Source of the DNA: Bacillota bacterium
Lineage (GTDB): Bacteria; Bacillota; Clostridia; Acetivibrionales; DSM-1351
Length of the DNA stretch: 64,000 bases
Direction: 5' to 3'
Assembly (NCBI GenBank): GCA_023433945.1
Contig: JAEYTP010000091.1
Coordinates: forward strand, 1 to 64,000
Shown here: one piece after another, positions 45,273-53,231 of the stretch
Numbering within the stretch: position 1 is the stretch's first letter
How the letters are laid out: each line of letters begins with the position of its first letter
Position numbers and translations under genes: made by a program
Notes under the pieces: generated by a model
Database searches by the model: none
The model's input: only the letters and a program-made list of their open reading frames with translations
Told to the model about the DNA's origin: nothing

Positions 45273-45317
45273 GGGCTTCGCAACTTGATTAGATCAAAAG
45301 TGCGAGGCCCATTTTTT
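45273..45317 (+). terminator. Terminator of cysS
   Basis: GGGCTTCGCA with ACTT pairs with AAGT and GCGAGGCCC, followed by ATTTTTTG. It is a standard intrinsic terminator. Confidence 0.85.
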
Positions 45318-45341
45318 GATGGATTAAATATATATTAATAT

Positions 45342-45440
45342 TTATGTATCAAAACTTATGTATCAAAACTTATGTATCAATACTAATTATCAATACTAAT
45401 TATAAATACTAATTATAAATACTAATTATAAATACTATAT
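45342..45440. repeat. Two adjoining short tandem repeats (14 and 13 bp)
   Basis: Three units of TTATGTATCAAAAC run into five units of TAATTATAAATAC-type sequence, as if one repeat had mutated and re-expanded. They lie between the converging cysS and GH43 genes. Confidence 0.85.
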
Positions 45441-45482
45441 GTAAACTCTGGATACAAACCTGTAACCCCCAAATTTACCAGG

Positions 45483-46907
45483 TTACTTTACCAAGGTAAA
45501 GGATTTAAGGTTTGCGCTTCCATGACCAGTATAAGTGAAATACAGAGAATGTACTCCATCAGGTATTACGATGTCTTGCTCATATTCCTGCCATGAGTTT
45601 GAGAATACAACAGGTATTTTTCCAAGAGGTTCTGTAGCATCCCAAGTGGTTTTAACAAGGAACTCACCTTTGCAGTATCCGCGAACCTTTATCTTCACCT
45701 TCTTGATACCCTTGCAGTCAAAATACTTAAATCCTGCCGTTGCAGAATCCTTCATATTTGCGATATAACCGATTTCCTCATCCCCGTCTCTGCCTTCCTG
45801 AGTAATCTTAGGGAATTGAGGACCCATCCATGCACTTGTACAGTCAGTATATAGTGACTCCTCTTTACAGAATAGGTTACATGCTATATAAGTTGGGTAT
45901 TCACCTTCTCCAACAAGCGGGCCACCATTTGGTCCACAAGAAGTCATTTCTACCTGAGGAATTGAGCCATCTTCAAGGAACTCTATCTTCTCAATACAGC
46001 CTTGTCTGCTGAAGTTTGTACCATGTGTGTGCCTGTGATAGAAGATATACCAGTTGCCCATTATCTCAATGATGCTTCCATGGTTATTGCCCCCATAATA
46101 CATTGGCTTATTAGCTGGCTTGTAGGTATCGATATGGAGGTCATTATTACTCACAATTACTCCCCCATAAGTAAAATCCTTAGTAGGGTGTTTACTAGTT
46201 GCGTAACAAAGCTCATGCATTACAATTGAGGAGTAAACAAAATAATATGTATCCCCACGTTTTCTAATAGATGGAGCCTCGAAAAACTCATGTCCCTCAT
46301 ATCTTCCGGTACCCTTGCTATATGGTTGGCTTGGAAGAATGATTACAGGGTCTTCTATAATGGTAACCATGTCTGAGCTAAGTACAGTAGCCATGGCACC
46401 AGATCTTGACTTATCACCGATTGCACAAAAACCAGTATAAAGGTAAACTTTATCGCCTTCTCTTAATACCCCTGGATCGAACTGGGGTTCGTCGCCAGCA
46501 CGTTCTCCCAAAATAGTTCCATCGGCATAGTGTACATAATCATAGAACTCAAATTTTCCACTAGGAGAATCACATACAGCTACTGATACAATGGAACGGC
46601 AGCTATCAACGTAATATAAATAGTATCTTCCGTCAGGTCCAACAGCCATATCGGGTGCATAGAGACAACTATTTCTATCGTCATTATTTTGAACATCAGT
46701 TGCTTTGTAAATTACTCCTTCATAGCGCCAATCTGCCAAATCGTTGACAGGTGCTGACCAGGTAACATAGTCATTCAAGCAGTATGCGTGACCGTTAAAA
46801 CGGTCGTGAGAGCCGTAAACGTATACTCTATCTCCAAAAACGTAAGGCTCCCCATCTGGTATGTACTCCCATGACGGGAGATATGGATTAGTTCCCTGTT
46901 TTTTCAT
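45483..46907 (-). CDS. GH43 family glycosidase with C-terminal CBM6-like domain
   Basis: 474 residues. Five-bladed propeller (about 1-310) with the GH43 catalytic set: base Asp near PSWEYIPDGEPYVF, pKa-modulating Asp in CLYAPDMAVGPDGRYY, and acid Glu in HEFFEAPSIRKRGD. A beta-sandwich of CBM6 type follows (about 335-474; GFKYFDCKGIKKVKIKV, ending LKSFTLVK). No signal peptide is present. It is probably a beta-xylosidase or alpha-L-arabinofuranosidase trimming arabinoxylan fragments inside the cell. It lies alone on the minus strand amid housekeeping genes. AAGGAG is the ribosome site. Confidence 0.87.
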   Translation of the reverse strand: MKKQGTNPYLPSWEYIPDGEPYVFGDRVYVYGSHDRFNGHAYCLNDYVTWSAPVNDLADWRYEGVIYKATDVQNNDDRNSCLYAPDMAVGPDGRYYLYYVDSCRSIVSVAVCDSPSGKFEFYDYVHYADGTILGERAGDEPQFDPGVLREGDKVYLYTGFCAIGDKSRSGAMATVLSSDMVTIIEDPVIILPSQPYSKGTGRYEGHEFFEAPSIRKRGDTYYFVYSSIVMHELCYATSKHPTKDFTYGGVIVSNNDLHIDTYKPANKPMYYGGNNHGSIIEIMGNWYIFYHRHTHGTNFSRQGCIEKIEFLEDGSIPQVEMTSCGPNGGPLVGEGEYPTYIACNLFCKEESLYTDCTSAWMGPQFPKITQEGRDGDEEIGYIANMKDSATAGFKYFDCKGIKKVKIKVRGYCKGEFLVKTTWDATEPLGKIPVVFSNSWQEYEQDIVIPDGVHSLYFTYTGHGSANLKSFTLVK

Positions 46908-47013
46908 TGTTAATCTCCTTAATAATGTAAAATTTTTTAATTTTATTATACTTTATTAAGCAATGGTCAACAATATCAAATCCATATATTTGAAAAGATA
47001 TTATTAATTGTAT

Positions 47014-49308
47014 TTATGTTTCTACAATTATATTGGGGTCGTGCTTGCGTTCCATAGAATGCCGCTTCTTTCTGTTTTCTACCGATTCAAATACTATAGA
47101 AAAGTCATAATCATCAGGATATAGCTCGGTAGCGGAAACGTGAAGCTTAAGCCTCTTGTGGCTAATCATGACTTTTTTACCCTTGATTTGTACGCCAATT
47201 TCCCCTCTTTCATTTACTGTTTGAAATACAATTCCAATCATTTTTTGGGGATATACCATTACGCTATCACCGATATTGTATTTGGAGCTTTTGGCTGTAA
47301 CTCCTAATGGTGAAGCTTGCTTTGGTTTAATTCTCCTTTCACCATTGCTAGGACCTGTGCCTGTAGTTGTGCTGCCATCTGTGGTGTTGTGTGCATGGGC
47401 AGCGTTGCATGTGCCTGCAGTTATGCAGCCATCTGTGGTGTTGTGTGCATGGGCAGCGTTGCATGTGCCTGCAGTTGTGCTGCTATCTGTGGTGTTGTGT
47501 GCATGGGCAGGGCTACATGTGCCTGCTGTTGTGATGCTGTTTATGTCACCTGTAGCGTCATGTACATGGACAGGGCTGCATGTACATGAGGTTGTGCTGA
47601 TTCTCCCAGTATTGATGGTTCTTGGAGTGGCATTGCCACCACTATGGGCACTAATGCTACTAGGGGCAGGGCTACATGTGCCTGCAGTTGTGCTGCTACT
47701 TTCCGTATTGATGCTGCTATCAGTGGCATTGCCACCACTATGGGCACTAATGCTACAATTGGTAGCACCACCAGTTTGGGCACTATTGCTGTAGGCAGCT
47801 ATTCCAGCCCTGTCAATAATTTCTTGTGGCAGTCCAAGTCGCTTAGCAATATATAATGCACAGCTCTCCCCAGCCTCACCTATTTCTAATTTGTATAATG
47901 GCATAAGGCTTTGAAGGTCAAATGCCATTCTCGCATTTACCAACCCCATGGTACACTTTGCCAATTCCTTTATCTCAGGGTAATGTGTTGTTGCAACAAA
48001 TAGGCAGCTCCTCTGTACAAGCTCCTCAATAATTGCAACCGCAAGGCCCATTCCTTCAGCAGGATCGGTTCCTGAGCCCAATTCATCCAACAACACCAGT
48101 GACTGGTCATCCGTTATTGTTAAAATACCTATTATGTTGGTCATATGAGAAGAGAAGGTGGATAAATTCTCTGAAATACTTTGCCCATCTCCTATATCGG
48201 CCAGCACATAATTATTCATTGTGAGGCAGCCCCCTTCAACTGGAACATGAAGGCCGCTTTGAGCCATAATTGATAACAGACCTATTGTTTTCAGTGCTAC
48301 TGTTTTTCCACCGGTATTAGGCCCGGTAATAACAACGCCATTGATTTCCCCACCTATTTTGAAATTAAGTGGCACAATATTTTCAGCATTAAGAAGTGGG
48401 TGACGGCCATTTATAATCTCAATTTTTCTTTCGGTAGAAATGGGCACAGCTATTGCTTTCATAGCAATGCTGAGTTTGGCCTTGGCAAAAATATAATCAA
48501 GGCACTCCATGGCTTCGATATTAATACGAATAGCCTGCAGATTATCCTCAACAAGAGCTGTTAAAATATAAAGAATACGTCTTACCTCATTTTCTTCTTC
48601 AATCATAAGCAGACTAAGCTCTTCTTGAAATCTCCTTGCAGACGTTGGTTCGATAAAATATGTGCTACCACTTTGGGAAATATCGATAACAGTACCGCTA
48701 ACCTGACCCTTGTATTCCTTTTTTACAGGAAGGGTATAATGCCCATTCCTTATCGAGACAAAGCTTTCTGAAAACCAGCTATTGTTGTTTTTTAATAATG
48801 ATTCCAGCTTGGATTTTATTGAAGCACCAGCGTTTGAGATTTTCCGTCTAATGTCAGCAAGTGCAGGCGTTGCCTTGTCATTAATCTGATTACCTCTTAT
48901 AGCGTTATTTATTTCGTCTTCAATATCTGACAAATCAAATATGGAATTACCATAGGTGGCTACCGATGTTGACAGGGCTTCTGCCTTGTGTAAGTAACTC
49001 TTTAGTCTTCTGCAGGAAGTAATAAATTGGGCTATATTAGTCAGCTCTTCCGGCATTAAGATAGTACCTTTACCAATCATTGAAAGTGACTTCTCCAAGT
49101 CCGACATTGGTGAAAGCGGAGGAGTACCATAGTGTTCAATAATTTCTCTAGCCTCACTTGTTTCATTTAAGTGCCTGTGCACTTCGCTCTCAGAGAGAAA
49201 TGGCTCCAGCTTTTGTATTCTTGTCTTAGCATTAATAGATAGTGCATGATCCTCAAGCATGCTAAGCACCTTGTTAAATTCCAATGTTATATACATTTTT
49301 TTATTCAT
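47014..49308 (-). CDS. MutS2-like ATPase with low-complexity insert, no Smr domain
   Basis: 764 residues. The MutS core and ATPase are intact: Walker A ITGPNTGGKTVALKT, Walker B LVLLDELGSGTDPAEG, and the clamp/lever region before it. After KRLGLPQEIIDRAG, where MutS2 normally continues as a Lys/Glu-rich coiled coil, there are about 165 residues of Thr, Ser, Asn, Cys and His-rich repeats, including 18-residue units around AGTCNAAHAHNTTDG. A KOW-like module follows (YNIGDSVMVYPQKMIGIVFQ) and then a short basic end without the Smr nuclease domain. MutS2 acts in recombination control or ribosome rescue. The loss of Smr and of the coiled coil makes the function here uncertain. An upstream hairpin may attenuate it. 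Confidence 0.85.
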   Translation of the reverse strand: MNKKMYITLEFNKVLSMLEDHALSINAKTRIQKLEPFLSESEVHRHLNETSEAREIIEHYGTPPLSPMSDLEKSLSMIGKGTILMPEELTNIAQFITSCRRLKSYLHKAEALSTSVATYGNSIFDLSDIEDEINNAIRGNQINDKATPALADIRRKISNAGASIKSKLESLLKNNNSWFSESFVSIRNGHYTLPVKKEYKGQVSGTVIDISQSGSTYFIEPTSARRFQEELSLLMIEEENEVRRILYILTALVEDNLQAIRINIEAMECLDYIFAKAKLSIAMKAIAVPISTERKIEIINGRHPLLNAENIVPLNFKIGGEINGVVITGPNTGGKTVALKTIGLLSIMAQSGLHVPVEGGCLTMNNYVLADIGDGQSISENLSTFSSHMTNIIGILTITDDQSLVLLDELGSGTDPAEGMGLAVAIIEELVQRSCLFVATTHYPEIKELAKCTMGLVNARMAFDLQSLMPLYKLEIGEAGESCALYIAKRLGLPQEIIDRAGIAAYSNSAQTGGATNCSISAHSGGNATDSSINTESSSTTAGTCSPAPSSISAHSGGNATPRTINTGRISTTSCTCSPVHVHDATGDINSITTAGTCSPAHAHNTTDSSTTAGTCNAAHAHNTTDGCITAGTCNAAHAHNTTDGSTTTGTGPSNGERRIKPKQASPLGVTAKSSKYNIGDSVMVYPQKMIGIVFQTVNERGEIGVQIKGKKVMISHKRLKLHVSATELYPDDYDFSIVFESVENRKKRHSMERKHDPNIIVET
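47363..47790. repeat. 54-bp coding tandem repeat in the MutS2-like gene
   Basis: Three units of exactly 54 bp (47363-47416, 47417-47470, 47471-47524), then degenerate copies to about 47790. On the coding strand each gives AGTC(N/S)(A/P)AHAHNTTD plus four residues. All units keep the reading frame. Confidence 0.9.
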
Positions 49309-49383
49309 TTTCTAAAAACACCTCAATCTTTAAATTGTTATTCTTGATTAAAAACCTAAAATTGGCCAAACATAAAAATAAAA

Positions 49384-49436
49384 AACCCGCAAGAGACACA
49401 TACCTCGCCTGTAAAGGCAGAATGCTCCTGCGGGTT
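49384..49436 (-). promoter_or_regulatory. Attenuator-like terminator in the mutS2-like leader
   Basis: On the minus strand AACCCGCAGGAG pairs with CTCTTGCGGGTT, with an inner GCCT/AGGC hairpin, and is followed by TTTTTATTTTTA. It lies 75 bases upstream of the MutS2-like ATG with no gene before it on that strand. A TATAAT on the minus strand just upstream (about 49450) would start the RNA at the hairpin. So it looks like a leader terminator or a short RNA gene rather than the end of a gene. Confidence 0.55.
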
Positions 49437-49439
49437 ATT

Positions 49440-49949
49440 AGTAACATATATTATACTTATCCCCGTTAAGCTTTGCTTGTTCACATAATGATAAGCACTA
49501 AATCAAAATGGGGTCAAAGCTTGTTTCGGGGTGAGCCATTTATTAGTTCTTTTGCACTGTGCCATTTAATTAGGTGTTTTCGGGTTGGTAACTTATTTAG
49601 CGTTTTCCACATTGTCATTATTTTAGTGGCAGTGGTGCAATTTATTCAGTGCTTTCGGTGTCCCGCCCACTTATTTAGACAATAAAAAATGACCCGACAA
49701 ACAAACCTAGCCGCGCCATACACAAATAAATCCGTACTAATACATGAATGAATATTGAAGCAGTCAATAAGGTAATGTCTGTTTTTAGGGCATATAGAAA
49801 TAAAACAGGTGTTTACCTGATATAATCAAATATGTCCTATCAACTATATTTAGTTGAGAACCACCATTACAAAACTTACCGACATCAATACCATCCTTTC
49901 AAATTTTAGATACCTAAAAATTAACATATTATTCCTATATAGTCAAGGT
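49440..49949. other. Long intergenic stretch without a gene
   Basis: A 510-bp gap with no supported gene. Between about 49520 and 49680 there are loose copies of a CATTTATT-AG-GTTTTC-like unit of about 28 bp, suggesting an old decayed tandem repeat. The rest is AT-rich. It leads into the 25-bp array at 49950. Confidence 0.5.
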
Positions 49950-50300
49950 GCAAATATAAGTTCATTGTGGTAGAGCAAATATTAGCTTATTGTGGCAGGA
50001 GCAAATATAAGTTCATTGTGGTAGAGCAAATATAAGTTTATTGGGATAGGGCAAATATAAGTTTAATGTGGTAGAGCAAATACTAGTTCAGTATGGTAGA
50101 AGTAAATATAAGTTTAATGTGGTAAGCAAATATCAGTTCATTGCAGTAGGAGAAATATAAGCTTATTGTGGCAGGAGCAAATGTAAGTTCATTGAGGCAG
50201 GAACAAATATAAGTTCATTGTGGCAGGAGCAAATATAAGTTCATTGTGGCAGGTGCAAATATAAGTTTATTGTAGTAGAGCAAATATAAGTAAAATGTAG
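49950..50300. repeat. Array of 14 tandem 25-bp repeats
   Basis: Fourteen contiguous units of 24-26 bp with consensus GCAAATATAAGTTCATTGTG then GCAGGA or GTAGA. There are no spacers, so this is not CRISPR. Variants such as TTCATTG and TTTATTG are interspersed, pointing to repeated duplication. It ends 160 bases before exoA. Confidence 0.93.
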
Positions 50301-50458
50301 GAAACACATAGTTGAAAAAATGATATAATTACCATTACTTATTAAAAATGAATGTATAATGGGCTGTTATTACTATCATAGAGAGGGGTAATATTATTGA
50401 TGTTGAAGGTGAAACAAACAATGAGCCATATAATTGCTTATAATAGGAGGATTTACAA

Positions 50459-51226
50459 ATGAAACTTATTTCATGGAATGTTAATGGACTAAGGGCTTGT
50501 CTTGATAAAGGGTTTATGAACTTTTTTGAAGAAGTAAATGCTGATGTTTTCTGTATTCAGGAGAGCAAGCTTCAAGAAGGACAAGTTCAGATAGAGATGC
50601 CTGGGTATCATCAATATTGGAACTATGCAGTGAAAAAGGGCTATTCAGGTACCGCAATATTTTCAAAAATTGAACCATTAAATGTTACCTATGGACTTGG
50701 TATTGAGGAACATGACCAAGAGGGAAGAGTTATTACGTTAGAATACAAGGGTTGCTATTTAGTTAATATTTATACACCAAATTCTAAGAGGGAACTCGTA
50801 AGAATTGATTACCGAATGAATTGGGAGGACGCTGTTAGAGAATATCTACTGAAATTAGCTGCTAATAAACCTGTAATTGTTTGTGGAGACCTAAATGTTG
50901 CACATACAGAGATCGATTTAAAGAATCCATCTTCAAATAGAAATAGTGCCGGATTTTCTGATCAGGAGCGGGCAAAATTTACAGAGCTTTTGGACAGCGG
51001 CTTTATAGATAGCTTCAGATTTCTAAATCCTGATGTTACAGGTGCATACACTTGGTGGTCATATATGTTTAAGGCTAGAGAAAAGAATGTCGGATGGCGT
51101 ATTGATTATTTCTTGGTATCTGAAGGTATTAGAGAAAGTATTAAGTCGGCTGGTATTCATAAGGACATAATGGGATCCGATCATTGTCCTGTCGAAATAG
51201 TACTTGATGATGAGCTAGTTAACTAA
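50459..51226 (+). CDS. exoA: Exodeoxyribonuclease III / AP endonuclease
   Basis: 255 residues of the ExoA/Xth family: ISWNVNGLRACLDKGF, catalytic Glu in FCIQESKLQEGQ, VNIYTPNSKREL, GDLNVAHTEIDL and the SDHCPVEI end, with RIDYFLVS before it. It cleaves DNA at abasic sites in base-excision repair and could act after the OGG1-type glycosylase at 14821, although the two genes are not linked. The ribosome site is AGGAGG. It is monocistronic. Confidence 0.95.
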   Translation: MKLISWNVNGLRACLDKGFMNFFEEVNADVFCIQESKLQEGQVQIEMPGYHQYWNYAVKKGYSGTAIFSKIEPLNVTYGLGIEEHDQEGRVITLEYKGCYLVNIYTPNSKRELVRIDYRMNWEDAVREYLLKLAANKPVIVCGDLNVAHTEIDLKNPSSNRNSAGFSDQERAKFTELLDSGFIDSFRFLNPDVTGAYTWWSYMFKAREKNVGWRIDYFLVSEGIRESIKSAGIHKDIMGSDHCPVEIVLDDELVN

Positions 51227-51231
51227 ATATT

Positions 51232-51422
51232 TATTCCACATATGGACAAGGCTATTTAACACATATACACAGGTTAATCCACATTATCCACATAAAGTAT
51301 GTCCACATTAGGGATTGATTGTGGATAAAACAGTTAATACGCATCAATATTAAGATAATGCGGGATGATTTTAGAGATTACTGTGGAAAACTTTTTTTGT
51401 TATATTGTAGAGTTGTGGAAAA
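51232..51422. promoter_or_regulatory. Cluster of DnaA-box-like sequences
   Basis: Two perfect TTATCCACA boxes in opposite orientation (51284-51292 and, as TGTGGATAA, 51320-51328). Near matches lie at 51275 (TAATCCACA), 51300 (TGTCCACA), 51382 and 51414 (both TGTGGAAAA). They fall in the 470-bp gap after exoA. No dnaA or dnaN is present, so this is not the usual origin setting. Confidence 0.5.
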
Positions 51423-51521
51423 AAAGAAACCATAATAGAAGTAATAATGTAAGGTTCGGGAGTTCAAAAACGAAACATTCTTCAGCGTATTGCAATGAAA
51501 GTCCGGGAAGTATTTGAAATA

Positions 51522-51612
51522 TGCATTAGTGTAATATGAAAGTTGGAAAGTAATTGTCACATGCATTAGAGAAATAAATGATAGTTGGGAAGTAATTGTC
51601 ACATGTTTTAGA
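51522..51612. repeat. Two-copy 41-43-bp direct repeat
   Basis: Units GCATTAGTGTAATATGAAAG then TTGGAAAGTAATTGTCACAT, and GCATTAGAGAAATAAATGAT then AGTTGGGAAGTAATTGTCACAT, followed by the start of a third. They are upstream of mrnC. Confidence 0.75.
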
Positions 51613-51698
51613 AGTAATAATTGAAACAATTGTTTTAACCATGTGTTGTTTAGTGTATAATAAAAATGATTTGAGATGTGGGAAACTTGGAGAAGACA

Positions 51699-52121
51699 AT
51701 GTTTGATAACTTTATTAGTGGTACTGTTAATGATTTTGAGATGAATGAAGCGGATGTTCGTAATTTACAGCCGCTCGTTCTGGCATATGTAGGTGATGCT
51801 ATATATGAAGCATTTATTCGCACTATGCTTGTTACAGGGAAAAAGGCAAATGTGCATGTTTTGCATAAATCCTCTGTACAATATGTAAAGGCGAAGGCTC
51901 AGGCAGATATTATACACAGAATACATGATAGACTTACACAGGATGAACAGGATATTGTAAGGCGAGGTCGTAATGCTAAGTCTGCTACAGTACCAAAGAA
52001 TGCGGATGTATCAGATTATCGCTATTCTACAGGGTTTGAAGCTCTTGTTGGATTTCTGTACTTGACAAATAACATTGCTAGATTAAAAGAAGTATTGAAT
52101 TATTGTATTGAAACTGAATAG
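51699..52121 (+). CDS. mrnC: Mini-ribonuclease III
   Basis: About 140 residues from the ATG at 51699 (GGAG seven bases before); a GTG at 51678 is also in frame. It is an RNase III catalytic domain alone, with LQPLVLAYVGDAIYEAFIR as the signature carrying the metal-binding Asp, RRGRNAKSATVPKNADVSDY, and ALVGFLYL with the second acidic site. It lacks a dsRNA-binding domain, as expected for MrnC, which matures 23S rRNA ends. It lies in the usual cysS-mrnC-rlmB order, though three genes separate it from cysS here. Confidence 0.93.
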   Translation: MFDNFISGTVNDFEMNEADVRNLQPLVLAYVGDAIYEAFIRTMLVTGKKANVHVLHKSSVQYVKAKAQADIIHRIHDRLTQDEQDIVRRGRNAKSATVPKNADVSDYRYSTGFEALVGFLYLTNNIARLKEVLNYCIETE

Positions 52122-52201
52122 ATTTATATTATAGAGGCTATATGTTAAGGATAAAACTATAGCCTATAATTATTTGTATAGAAATATGCAGTATTGGAGT
52201 A

Positions 52202-52830
52202 GGATAGAAGTGGATTTGGGACTTTTTTAGGGCAAAAACGAAATTTAGGTCCCCAAATTAGCGACCAAGCTGAGAAATTTGCAGTGTAAGACGATGATGG
52301 AATATAAATTGGGACTTTTTTAGGGCAAAAACCGCAATTTAGGTCCCAAAATTAGCGACCAAGCTGAGAAATTTGCAGTGTAAGACGATGATGGAATTAA
52401 AATTGGGACTTTTTTGGGGCAAAAAATGCATTTTAGGTCCAAAAAGTGCTGATCGAGCTTAGAAATTAGGGGTGTAAGACGAGGATAGAACTAAAGTTGG
52501 GACTTTTTAGGGCGAAAACCGCAATTTAGGTCCCAAAAATGATGATAGAGCTAAGAAATTAGGGGTGTAAGACGAGGATGGAATTAAAATTGGGACTTTT
52601 TTGGGGCGAAAAACGCAATTTAGGTCCCAAAAGTGATGATTGAGCTAAGAAATTTACAGTGTAAGACGAGGATGGAATTAAAATTGGGACTTTTTTTGGG
52701 CAAAAACGAAATTTAGGTCCCAAAAGTGATGATTGAGCTAAGAAATTTACGGTGTAAGAAGAGGATAGAATTAAAATTGGGACTTTTTTAGGGCAAAAAC
52801 GCAATTTAGGTCCCAAAAGTAGTAGTGTGA
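52202..52830. repeat. Seven tandem 94-bp hairpin-bearing repeats
   Basis: Units begin at 52202, 52299, 52393, 52487, 52580, 52674 and 52767 (lengths 97, 94, 94, 93, 94, 93, partial). Each contains a TTGGGAC ... GTCCCAA inverted pair separated by about 25 bases, then an unpaired segment ending GTGTAAGACGAGGAT. Stem sequences are nearly constant while the linkers drift. The array fills the gap after mrnC. Confidence 0.95.
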
Positions 52831-53231
52831 GCAAGCCATCCCAGTATTCTAGGTAATTTACGATGCAATGCCAGCAGCCTAGGTAGTGCAGGCGAGCAAG
52901 CCCCACGAGTTAGGTAATATAGGTGATTATGGCAACAGCCTAGGTAGTGCAGGCGAACGGGTTAGGTAGTGTGGGAATGTAGTTCCAGCAGTATAGCCAG
53001 TTCGGGGGAAAATCCCAGTAGGGAGGGGAGCTGTGAAAGTAATCCTAACGGTTTATGTTAATATTGTCAAACAATCCCAAAGAGTTAAGTGATATAGGTA
53101 TCTATCATGGCAATCTAGGCTATATTAGCAAGCAATACTAACAGGTTAATTAGTGTTAGCAATATATACAACATAGTTAAGATTAGCAATGTGATTTTTA
53201 TAGATGGTAATAAGAGAGGGATAGGATTAAT
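52831..53231. repeat. Decayed repeats before rlmB
   Basis: Three loose copies of CAGCCTAGGTAGTGCAGGCG-like sequence (about 52868-52970), then TTAGGTAGTG and GGTTAATTAG variants. No gene is seen. The last 60 bases carry the rlmB ribosome site (AGAGAGGGATAGGA). Confidence 0.5.

Noticed and set aside
47276..47794. Plus-strand frame of 172 residues with repeated VLCAWAALHVPAV
   Set aside because: It is the antisense image of the 54-bp repeats in the MutS2-like gene, with no ribosome site.
49473..49685. 70-residue frame in the gap before exoA
   Set aside because: No start signal; it covers a decayed AT-rich repeat.
49950..50300. CRISPR array
   Set aside because: Units are contiguous with no unique spacers, and no cas genes are present.
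51232..51422. Chromosomal origin
   Set aside because: DnaA boxes are present, but dnaA, dnaN, rpmH and an obvious DUE are not.
52559..52906. Minus-strand frame of 115 residues with a 31-residue period
   Set aside because: It follows the 93/94-bp repeat units and breaks where units are 94 bp. No start signal or recognisable fold.
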